Positions 25,340 through 32,459 of a stretch of DNA of 43,133 nt are shown here, piece after piece (position 1 is the stretch's first letter; each line of letters starts with the position of its first letter). Where the stretch lies: assembly GCF_002252755.1 (NCBI RefSeq), contig NZ_NHOY01000004.1, positions 1 through 43,133 on the forward strand. Direction: 5' to 3'. The translations under genes were made by a program, and so were the position numbers. The notes beneath the pieces were generated by a model that was given only the letters and a program-made list of their open reading frames with translations, did no database searches and had not been told where the DNA came from. Source of the DNA: Halorubrum sp. Hd13 (GTDB taxonomy: Archaea; Halobacteriota; Halobacteria; Halobacteriales; Haloferacaceae).

Positions 25340-26311
25340 TCACGACGCCGTCACGAGCACGAACGCGACGACACTGATGAGGAACACGATGAGTGTGAAC
25401 ACGAAGCCGGTCAGTTTCACTCGACGGCCATAGGCGTTGAGTTCTTCTCGGGAGTACATGATTGTAACGAGGCGAGACGGATGTCGGAACGGACTCGGTG
25501 GCCGTGGGTCTGGAATACGTTCACGCAGTCGTCTGTATTCGGTAAATGACCAAATGCCATAGAGTGTGAGCCCAAAGACAAATCCTAAAACCGATAGAAG
25601 CGCCGCAAGTAACGCGAATCCGACTGGATTAGTCACACTGACCTGTAGTGATGATCCCTCCGAATTCAACAGAAGTGCTACTATGGTTACGAGAGAAACA
25701 AAAAACACAGCTGGTGTAAACAGCATGAGACGCTTACTAACTCGAGACAGTGTATCCCGACTGAGCCCGAACACCGTGTTATATCGAGTTGGCTCGCGCT
25801 CACTCGTTTGACTAATCTCTGTATTTTGGCCAGGATTACGCGCCCCAATCGCATGAAGTGCTGTCAAGAGCGCCAGAAGACTCCCGAAACCAATGAATCT
25901 GAATGGAGCAAATATCGTTTGTCGCTTGAGAAACGCTCCACTAGGGTTGTCGGGGGTAACGTAGGCTGTAGCTGTCTCATTCGGTTCGTACGGCTCAATA
26001 ATACGCTGAGCGTCGCTCTGGACGGTGTATATCGGCCTCGTTGAGCCTGGGAACACCTGTTTGCTCGTATATTCACGCCCCTGATATTCGTAGGTGTGCT
26101 CAACTGAGACGCGGTAGTAGAAGCGACGCCCATCAGATCTGCTGATATCGGTGCCAACAACAGTTGTTTCAACAGCGACAGCATCGTCAACAGCGTTCGA
26201 TTGCTGGACGTAGTCATAACCTCCATACCCAGCGATACCAAGTCCGAGAATGAGCGCGAGAAGGATCAGCGGCGTAACCGTGACAGCCACCCCACGGAGA
26301 GTAAACTGCAT
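25340..26311 (-). CDS. DUF3592-family membrane protein, long form
   Basis: This is a 323-residue protein. The N-terminal helix (about residues 10-28, GLGIAGYGGYDYVQQSNAVDD) is followed by an external DUF3592 domain: VAVETTVVGTDI, VSVEHTYEYQGREYTSKQVFPG, then PNETATAYVTPDNPSGAFLKRQ. A second helix lies at about 135-155, and the C-terminal half has three more helices plus a cytoplasmic segment. The extracellular domain is repeated as a separate short protein at 28741-29220. DUF3592 proteins are widespread and of unknown function. The polar linker NTEISQTSEREPTRYN is probably flexible. Confidence 0.85.
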   Translation of the reverse strand: MQFTLRGVAVTVTPLILLALILGLGIAGYGGYDYVQQSNAVDDAVAVETTVVGTDISRSDGRRFYYRVSVEHTYEYQGREYTSKQVFPGSTRPIYTVQSDAQRIIEPYEPNETATAYVTPDNPSGAFLKRQTIFAPFRFIGFGSLLALLTALHAIGARNPGQNTEISQTSEREPTRYNTVFGLSRDTLSRVSKRLMLFTPAVFFVSLVTIVALLLNSEGSSLQVSVTNPVGFALLAALLSVLGFVFGLTLYGIWSFTEYRRLRERIPDPRPPSPFRHPSRLVTIMYSREELNAYGRRVKLTGFVFTLIVFLISVVAFVLVTAS

Positions 26312-26618
26312 TTCACCTGAATATTTTTAGGGGAACCAATAAGCCTGAACGGAGTGTTTCAACAGCAGCAACAGCAGTCAGTTGATCGCTATACCGCTGG
26401 ACGAAGCCGACAAACTTAGAAATAAACTTACGAAACAACTATCCTCAGAGTCGGCTATACCACTCGACATATCCGTGTTTCCGGGCCAGTAACGGGTGTA
26501 ATGAAATTATGGATGAATCACTTGAACAACCAGCGTGAGTGAGCGCAATGACACCAGTAACTGCCCAGCAGTTCAACGCTGTTCCATATAAAAATCCGAA
26601 AGCGAATCCCCTCCGCCA
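26312..26618 (+). promoter_or_regulatory. Divergent promoter region with leaderless-type TATA box
   Basis: This 307-bp gap separates the DUF3592 gene (minus) from the 7TM kinase (plus). CATATAAAAAT at 26585-26595 lies about 25-30 bp before the kinase ATG, the spacing expected for a leaderless haloarchaeal transcript. A partial match to the dispersed repeat (GTTTCAACAG near 26353) is too short to call. No gene is seen. Confidence 0.5.
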
Positions 26619-28295
26619 ATGCTGCTCTCATTAGGACTCTCAGTTGCCGTTGATGTCGTTGCTGTAGGCCTGCTGGCGTGGGTAACGTGGCAAACTGCGA
26701 AGGATCGGTCCCCCCCAAATGCGGTCCCCTTTGCGCTAATAACCGCCAGTCTGTTGCTGTGGGCGCTCCTCTCGCTGATATCTGAATTTCCGAACGCGTG
26801 GGGGGTCGGATCGAATTTGGCTGCTATCGCGCAGGTTGTCCCGGTTGTGTTTCTTCCCGCAATATGGCTAGTCTATGTGCTTGGATATATCGGCCGAGAG
26901 ACAGGCTTTACTCTTCTCCGAGGGGCGGTGTTTGTTCTCCTTACGCTCCCGCTGATTGGGGCAGCAGCCACGTTCGAGGGTGACCCAATGCGAGAGGAAA
27001 TTCGTCGCTCACTCGCGTCGCTCGTCGGTACTGAATTATTCTTATTGTTCATAATTTACGTCTACGCAGCGTTTCTCTTCCTCAGGTACGGTTGGAACCA
27101 CGGGCGTGTTTCAAGGACACAGGTTGGGATCCAGCTGGGAGCAATCTCAGCACCATACGTTATTGGGGGCTGGCTGGACGGGAGTTTGATCATCGATGGA
27201 GTCACTGGCGGGTTGTTAGTTTCGGGAGTGTTACTTGCCGTTGCGATTCAACGCTATCCGGTATTGACGGGGTTCCCGAAAGCAGATTATGTCGCCCGGT
27301 CACGCGTCGTCGAATCGCTTCAGGAGGCGGTTGTCGTTGTCGACTGGGAAGCAAATATCCTCGATGCCAACGTGACAGCTGAAAGCCTGTTTGGGTGGAC
27401 GACACGAGACGTGATTGGGACACCACTCAACGCGGCCGTTGACGGGTTCGGCGGGGTAGATCTATCAGGAGGTACCACAGAGGTCGCCTCGCTTCAGACG
27501 ACAAAGGGCCGACGTCCGTTTCAGTACACGGTCTCCGACGTCGAACGCGACATGGGTGACAGCGACGAGGAGCCTGTGGCGCGGACAATTGTCTTTCGAG
27601 ACGTGACCGATCAACGAACCCGGGAACAGCGGCTCTCAGTACTCAACCGAGTGCTTCGACACAACGCCCGGAACAAACTCGACGTGATCTTAGCGCATGC
27701 GGATCACGTAGAAGACGACACGCACCAGACAGCCATTCAAAATAGTGCCAGCGAGCTTGCCTCGGTCAGCCGGAAGGCACGAGAGGCTGAAGCGGTTATG
27801 ACCGATAGCGTTAGCGCTCCGTCAACGGTCGACATTGCTGCTGTCGCCCACGAAGTCGCTGCGACGGCACGTGATGATTATCCGGATAGCAGCATCTCAG
27901 TCACCGCACCGGAGCGGCTGCAATTGACCTCCTATCGAACTGTTGTGCGCCGGCTCATGACTGAACTCGTTGAGAACGCTATCGTTCACTCAGATGACCC
28001 CGCACGAGTCGATATCGAGGTGGAACGAACAGCTGATGATATCCCGCAGCTCCGCATCGCGGACAATGGTCCCGGGATCCCAGACCGAGAGCGTGACTTA
28101 TTGACCGAATCGAGCGAAACACAGCTCGAGCACGGACTTGGAGTCGGACTTTGGTTCGTCAATTGGGCCGTAAGCCAACTGGGCGCTGAACTTGAGTTCC
28201 AGTCAACTGGTTCCACAGGCACTACTGTAGTCGTTCGTTTTTATCGGAACAAAGAGTCGATGCCGCAAGACTCAGACGGCAGTGATAATCGGTGA
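26619..28295 (+). CDS. 7TM-receptor histidine kinase with PAS domain
   Basis: This is a 558-residue kinase. The first 215 residues hold seven hydrophobic helices of the haloarchaeal N-terminal 7TM histidine-kinase sensor. A PAS domain follows at about 225-340 (VVESLQEAVVVVDWEANILD, then RTIVFRDVTDQRTREQR). The phospho-acceptor helix is RVLRHNARNKLD with His348. The ATPase part has ELVENAIVHS, DNGPGIPDRE and GLGVGLWFVNWAVS. It is membrane-bound and likely senses a membrane or external signal. There is no response regulator nearby. Its catalytic core is closely related to the kinase at 1892-4804 (same RVLRHN and LW.VNW motifs). The start at 26619 fits the TATA box upstream. Confidence 0.92.
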   Translation: MLLSLGLSVAVDVVAVGLLAWVTWQTAKDRSPPNAVPFALITASLLLWALLSLISEFPNAWGVGSNLAAIAQVVPVVFLPAIWLVYVLGYIGRETGFTLLRGAVFVLLTLPLIGAAATFEGDPMREEIRRSLASLVGTELFLLFIIYVYAAFLFLRYGWNHGRVSRTQVGIQLGAISAPYVIGGWLDGSLIIDGVTGGLLVSGVLLAVAIQRYPVLTGFPKADYVARSRVVESLQEAVVVVDWEANILDANVTAESLFGWTTRDVIGTPLNAAVDGFGGVDLSGGTTEVASLQTTKGRRPFQYTVSDVERDMGDSDEEPVARTIVFRDVTDQRTREQRLSVLNRVLRHNARNKLDVILAHADHVEDDTHQTAIQNSASELASVSRKAREAEAVMTDSVSAPSTVDIAAVAHEVAATARDDYPDSSISVTAPERLQLTSYRTVVRRLMTELVENAIVHSDDPARVDIEVERTADDIPQLRIADNGPGIPDRERDLLTESSETQLEHGLGVGLWFVNWAVSQLGAELEFQSTGSTGTTVVVRFYRNKESMPQDSDGSDNR

Positions 28296-28422
28296 AGGCG
28301 TATTGACGCCATACTTCTAGAGGAATGTACTCTATTAAAACATTCGCCAAGTTGTATATTCTGACGCAGTTGGTGTCAGTACAATATCAGCAGAGGTCTT
28401 TCTTCGGCTAATTCAATTAACA

Positions 28423-28611
28423 ATGATGCCCTCCACTAACACCAATATCCAGTCACTCCGGCAACCGATAGTACATGGTCTCCTCTGGTTCGTTGTTGTC
28501 TTGGTATACGAATATCTGATTACCGATGGCACACTATTTTCAGCACTTTTAGTGGCAATTATAAGTGCGATCTTCTATGGTGGGCTGATATACTTCTGGA
28601 ATGTATACTGA
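28423..28611 (+). CDS. Small two-TM membrane protein, hypothetical
   Basis: This is a 62-residue protein: a polar N-terminus (MMPSTNTNIQSLRQPIVHG) and two hydrophobic helices (about residues 20-35 and 39-60), ending in YFWNVY. It could also start at the second Met. The start context ATGATGCCCTCCA recurs at the SHOCT gene (29809), which suggests related translation starts. I do not recognise the family. The surrounding AT-rich DNA makes the coding call moderate. Confidence 0.5.
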   Translation: MMPSTNTNIQSLRQPIVHGLLWFVVVLVYEYLITDGTLFSALLVAIISAIFYGGLIYFWNVY

Positions 28612-28740
28612 ACGAAAGTTCTACAGTATCAACGAACAAGTGTATGAGATTGAATAAACTGGGACAAAAAGTAAGCAACCCTCAATGACCAGCCGTTTCA
28701 TCTACCTCTGACACGACCTACCCACACGCGGTGTTCCTCT

Positions 28741-29220
28741 GTGGCTCCGCCGGTCCCATTGGATAGTCTCAAAGGTGCGTTACTGTACATCCTCATTGGG
28801 ATTGCTATCATCAGCTACGGGGGATACGATTACGTTCAACAGACAGAGGCAGTTCGAGAGTCAGTCGAGGTTGATGCGACTATCGCTGAACTCGACATCG
28901 AGACGGACAGCGGAACGTCATCAAATCCAGGTGCGAATTTCGATTCAGTGGTCGAGTTTGAGTACACCTATAATGGGAATGAATATACTGGAACAAAAAT
29001 ATATCCCGCAGATATTGAACAGAACTACGAAACGCAGTCAGGCGCCGAATCAGCTATTGAAGAGTACGAACAGGGGATACAGACAACCGCATATGTCTCT
29101 CCCGACCAGCCGGGAGATGCGTTTTTGAAAGATCAAACGTCAAACGCACCGATCATCGCGATTGTGCTCAGTGGAGTATTCACTCTCTTCGCAGCAGTTT
29201 CCGCCGTAAGGAAATTCTAA
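28741..29220 (+). CDS. DUF3592-family membrane protein, short form
   Basis: This is a 159-residue protein with a GTG start. Helix 1 (about residues 11-26) contains AIISYGGYDYVQQTEAVRES, very like the long form at 25340-26311 (GIAGYGGYDYVQQSNAVDD). The DUF3592 domain follows: VDATIAELDI, VVEFEYTYNGNEYTGTKIYP, GIQTTAYVSPDQPGDAFLKDQ. Helix 2 is at the C-terminus (about 138-155). It consists of the first half of its paralogue only, so the two probably share a fold and may pair. No promoter was singled out. Confidence 0.83.
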   Translation: MAPPVPLDSLKGALLYILIGIAIISYGGYDYVQQTEAVRESVEVDATIAELDIETDSGTSSNPGANFDSVVEFEYTYNGNEYTGTKIYPADIEQNYETQSGAESAIEEYEQGIQTTAYVSPDQPGDAFLKDQTSNAPIIAIVLSGVFTLFAAVSAVRKF

Positions 29221-29378
29221 CACGCTGAAACTGCGCTCGGGGTGATAAGTTGGGCGTGAGTCAGGTTAAATACGTTGCGCATCAGAATTATTTGGCCTGA
29301 GAATCGAATACTATGCCTCTGTTTCTGAGCTAGAGAGCGTGAATAACACCTATACAATTGCCGGATGCTGACTGAATT

Positions 29379-29576
29379 ATGGACAGAAGCTCGAAGAGTC
29401 AGTTGTTGGTTTCTGGAGGAAGTCTTCTGCTAGTATTCCAACTAATTGTGTTTCAGCAGGCTTTCAATATTGTCGCAAATCCTGGAGTTTCAGGCACGCT
29501 GAGGAATGTTTTCAGTGGTGGATTGTTACTCATCGCTACGATCTGTATCGGTAGCGGAGCGTATCTTCGGTATTAG
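29379..29576 (+). CDS. Small two-TM membrane protein, hypothetical
   Basis: This is a 65-residue protein. A basic N-terminus (MDRSSKSQLL) leads into a first helix (about residues 9-31), then a loop with NIVANPGVSGTLRN and a second helix (about 45-63). It has the typical look of the small membrane proteins in this island. No family is recognised. The gap before it, 29221-29378, has no gene. Confidence 0.55.
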   Translation: MDRSSKSQLLVSGGSLLLVFQLIVFQQAFNIVANPGVSGTLRNVFSGGLLLIATICIGSGAYLRY

Positions 29577-29655
29577 CGTATCTCAGTTATACAGGGTCTA
29601 CACCAAGCGCCTGAGCGTCGATCGATTTTTGTGAAAGAGTAGCATACACACAGTT

Positions 29656-29724
29656 GCTGATGCCCTCCGCAGATTTACGGGGACAAACCTCCTTCGAGGG
29701 CCGGAGGGATGGGGGGGCATCAGC
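29656..29724. repeat. 69-bp inverted-repeat element
   Basis: GCTGATGCC (29656-29664) and GGCATCAGC (29716-29724) are perfect 9-bp inverted arms. Inside, CTCCG faces CGGAG, and there is a G-run (GGGGGGG). As RNA or single-stranded DNA it would fold into a long hairpin. It lies between two small genes, and a frame of 44 codons (29660-29794) running through it is not convincing. Confidence 0.55.
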
Positions 29725-29808
29725 GTTTTCTACGCTGGTAGTATGCCTCTGGTCAAGAACATTTAGCCGTATGTATTTTGGCCGTGACCCATAATTGTCG
29801 ACACGGTG

Positions 29809-30225
29809 ATGCCCTCCATATTCGATCAACTGGACGATCATCCGGTCTCACTTGTGGCCGGATTTGTGACCGTCGCCGGAGTGTATGTACTCACTCCGGC
29901 AGTGTGGTACGTGGCACTGACCGCGGGGATGGTCGCGTCTGGCGTTCTTGAGTTCACGATTAAGGAGGTACCGCCCGATACCGACGAGTATGACCCGGAA
30001 CAGTACCCGCTATGGGCAGCCGCGGCTTCGGGAGACGTTCCGAGCGACAGTCACGACACCGGCTCTGCGGATGATGCGCTGTCAACACTACAAGAGCGAT
30101 ATACCAGCGGAGAGCTCAGCGATGCGGAATTTGAAGACACAGTCGAACGACTCCTCGAGTCCGACAGAGATGACGCGCCATCGCATCTGGAAGAGGATTC
30201 GGTCTTGGAAGAGTCGGAAAAGTAA
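29809..30225 (+). CDS. SHOCT-domain membrane protein
   Basis: This is a 138-residue protein: MPSIFDQLDDHPVSLVAG, two membrane helices (about residues 14-50), an acidic linker (PPDTDEYDPEQYP), then a SHOCT motif at about 88-118: DALSTLQERYTSGELSDAEFEDTVERLLE. The C-terminus is strongly acidic. SHOCT is a short helical oligomerisation domain common at the ends of haloarchaeal membrane proteins. It probably oligomerises on the cytoplasmic face. ATG 29809 follows a GTG at 29806. Confidence 0.85.
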   Translation: MPSIFDQLDDHPVSLVAGFVTVAGVYVLTPAVWYVALTAGMVASGVLEFTIKEVPPDTDEYDPEQYPLWAAAASGDVPSDSHDTGSADDALSTLQERYTSGELSDAEFEDTVERLLESDRDDAPSHLEEDSVLEESEK

Positions 30226-30318
30226 CAACTCTGGTGACGATATAGAGCCAGTCATCTGTCCTTTAAAACGAGACTAACTCTCAACTCTCACTAGCTCTCC
30301 GCCACACACGCCAGCCGA

Positions 30319-30681
30319 TCAAAAATAGCCTTCAACGACGCTAACCACTCCGTTTCCAGTTTCGATCTTGGCACACTCATTCGGATCGCTGCCGAGAAGA
30401 CAGTCTGCGCGGTCACCCACACCGTTATCCAGTCGGACGTCTACTCGGTAGACTGCGCGTTCGAGACGAGTCTGGATGCTGACGGTGTCTTGTGGACCGA
30501 CAGAGACGGTCCGGGTGAACGCGGTTTCGCCGTTGTCGTCGGTGATTGTGATGTGAACATTGTGGGTACTATCGTCGTAATTCCTGAGGCATAGACTCTC
30601 ACCACTAACCCGACGTGTATCTGGGTTTCCTGAGTGGTCGGTTGTGCGATGCTCAGCGCGATAAGCCTGTTTTGCGGGCAT
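30319..30681 (-). CDS. Conserved-looking soluble acidic protein, hypothetical
   Basis: This is a 120-residue protein. A charged N-terminal part is followed by beta-rich sequence: SLCLRNYDDSTHNVHITITD, GETAFTRTVSVGPQDTVSIQ, AVYRVDVRLDNGVGDRADC, and four Cys residues overall. The pattern of short strands resembles an Ig-like domain for which the usual signal peptide is missing or further upstream. It ends with GNGVVSVVEGYF. It has no neighbour in operon; the gene converges on the SHOCT gene with 93 bp between stops. Confidence 0.6.
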   Translation of the reverse strand: MPAKQAYRAEHRTTDHSGNPDTRRVSGESLCLRNYDDSTHNVHITITDDNGETAFTRTVSVGPQDTVSIQTRLERAVYRVDVRLDNGVGDRADCLLGSDPNECAKIETGNGVVSVVEGYF

Positions 30682-31045
30682 GTATGGACGGTGGAAGTCC
30701 AGTCCGTAATAAGTTGAGTCACCGTTACGGAACGTGAAACACGGATTCTACTACTTCGCCGATCTGTGTCGACCCTGTCACTGACCCAGAAACATTGGAC
30801 CCGGGTATATGCCACTTCAATACACTAGGGCAAACATTCGACTTGAGATAGAATCGTTCGGTAAGCAGTACTCGGGGGGCCTTTGGGGGGTTCGAGGGCT
30901 CTGTTGACTCGATGGAAACGCTGCTACTCCATGAGAACGTGAAACAAGATATGGGGCGCAAGAGACCGACGGATTTCACGTGCCACAGAGCACGTTCTGT
31001 TGACTGGTCCGTGTGCGAAAGAAGTCGAGTCATGGGCGTTACAGC

Positions 31046-31074
31046 CCGGATGCCGCGCCCCGCGGCATCCGGGA
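31046..31074 (+). ncRNA. Possible bridge-RNA region hairpin upstream of the IS110 transposase
   Basis: A perfect 13-bp stem (CCCGGATGCCGCG and complement, loop CCC) lies 55 bp before the transposase start. In IS110-group elements this stretch encodes the bridge RNA that pairs with donor and target DNA. The rest of the RNA, and its loops, were not identified, so the assignment is tentative. Confidence 0.3.
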
Positions 31075-31129
31075 AAGCCCGAATAGGTGAATCTCTGCTT
31101 CACGCACTGGCGTCCCGGGTGAACGAACC

Positions 31130-32128
31130 ATGTACCTCGGAATAGACGTCCACAAACGGTACGCACAGGTGGCAGTGATGGATGAGGCTGGGAAGATCGT
31201 CGAAGAGGTTCGCGTCGAAAACGCGAACCTCGACGACCTCGCCCAGCGGTACGCCGGCGCACAAGCCGTGCTTGAGGCGACCTCCAACTACTACCACATC
31301 CACGATACGCTGTCGGAGCACTTGGATGTGACTGTCGCTCATCCCAAAAAGATCAACCAGATCGCAGACACCGACAAGAAAACCGACCGCGTTGACGCCA
31401 AAGAACTCGCGCGGATGCTCCGGTTAAATTCGGTGCCTGAAAGCTACGTTCCGACCGAGGAGGTCAGGGAAGCCCGCGCACGAGTGCGCGGGCGACAGAC
31501 GTTGGTCGAAAACCGTACCAAGTACGCCAACAAGATTCATGGGCTTCTCTCCGATCACGGCATCACTGAGGACGTGAAACCGCTAACCGTAGAGGGACGA
31601 GAGTCCCTGCGGGGACTCTCGATCCCGACGCCGTTCGATACGTTGCTTGAGTCGTACCTCGACCTGATCGAGTCGCTCACCGATGAGATTCAGAAGCTCG
31701 ATGAGACGATCGAAGAGCGCGCTGGGTCTCTGAAGGAGACCCAGCTGCTCATGACGATTCCCGGTGTGAGTTACTACACTGCGCTGACGATCTACGCGGA
31801 GTTAGGTGGGATCGACCGGTTTGACGGTGACAAGGAGGTCGTCAGTTACGTGGGATTGAACCCGGTGATCCGCGAGTCAGGTGACTCGCGGATCGAAGGG
31901 AGCATCTCAAAACGTGGATCAGGGAGTGTGCGATGGTTGCTCGTTCAAGCAGCAAACACCGCAGTTCATACCAGTAACGACGAGTATCTGAGTCGGTTTT
32001 ACGACCGGTTAGCAAGCCGAAAGAACTCACAGAAAGCGATTGTGGCAGCAGCTCGGAAGATGCTGGTATCGATCTACCACATGCTTGATCGGGGAGAAGC
32101 GTACGATCCACCCGGTGTGACCGCATAG
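31130..32128 (+). CDS. IS110-family transposase (DEDD)
   Basis: This is a 332-residue recombinase of normal size. The N-terminal RuvC-like domain carries the DEDD set: Asp6 (YLGIDVHKRY), Glu49 (AVLEATSNYY), and Asp86 and Asp89 (KKTDRVDAKELARM). A helical middle part (VRGRQTLVENRTKYANKIHG) leads to the C-terminal Transposase_20 domain with MTIPGVSYYTALTIYAELG, FDGDKEVVSYVGLNPV and SKRGSGSVRWLLVQAA, where the conserved catalytic Ser is expected. It appears intact. The gene contains five perfect 10-12-bp stem-loops, far more than chance predicts (see findings). The start is ATG 31130. Confidence 0.94.
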   Translation: MYLGIDVHKRYAQVAVMDEAGKIVEEVRVENANLDDLAQRYAGAQAVLEATSNYYHIHDTLSEHLDVTVAHPKKINQIADTDKKTDRVDAKELARMLRLNSVPESYVPTEEVREARARVRGRQTLVENRTKYANKIHGLLSDHGITEDVKPLTVEGRESLRGLSIPTPFDTLLESYLDLIESLTDEIQKLDETIEERAGSLKETQLLMTIPGVSYYTALTIYAELGGIDRFDGDKEVVSYVGLNPVIRESGDSRIEGSISKRGSGSVRWLLVQAANTAVHTSNDEYLSRFYDRLASRKNSQKAIVAAARKMLVSIYHMLDRGEAYDPPGVTA

Positions 32129-32137
32129 ACGAAGGAC

Positions 32138-32166
32138 CTGAGGGCCGCCCGTTCGGCGGCCCTCAG
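32138..32166 (+). terminator. GC-rich stem-loop after the IS110 transposase
   Basis: CTGAGGGCCGCC-CGTTC-GGCGGCCCTCAG is a perfect 12-bp stem with a 5-nt loop, starting 10 bp after the stop codon. It may stop transcription or be part of the element end. No T-run follows. Confidence 0.5.
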
Positions 32167-32414
32167 TGGCCAGCCGAGGCCCTCCATGAGCGTCAGCTAT
32201 CGCCAGACAGCGACCGCACCGCAGACACGTTCTGGCCGCCTACCGGCTGTGAAAACAGCAGATCCCTAGACGGCGTAATCATTTTGTCGCTAGGCGTGGT
32301 TTGCCCGGGTAGCAGCGTTTCCATAGGTGAAATCCACAATCGGTGATATGCTCTTAGAGACGTGCAAAGTACAGAGCGCGAATCTGCCGCACGCTAATTC
32401 ATACGAATACTACA

Positions 32415-32434
32415 ATTATAAGAAAGCTTATAAT
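32415..32434 (+). promoter_or_regulatory. Palindromic TATA element of the lipoprotein gene
   Basis: ATTATAAG and CTTATAAT form perfect 8-bp arms around AAAG. The right arm, at 32427-32434, lies 26-33 bp before the ATG, as for the TATA box of a leaderless transcript. The palindrome could also bind a dimeric repressor. The 32167-32414 stretch upstream is gene-free. Confidence 0.6.
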
Positions 32435-32459
32435 AACGTATCACCTCTACTGTACGATT

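Larger units (their letters stand above)
31046..32166 (+). mobile_element. IS110-family insertion sequence
   Basis: The minimum extent covers the upstream 13-bp hairpin (31046-31074, CCCGGATGCCGCG with its complement), the transposase and the downstream 12-bp hairpin (32138-32166). IS110 elements have no long terminal repeats and carry a structured non-coding end that specifies bridge RNA, normally upstream of the transposase in the IS110 group. The true ends are not seen. The gap 30682-31045 before it holds no supportable gene; part of it may belong to the element. Confidence 0.75.
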
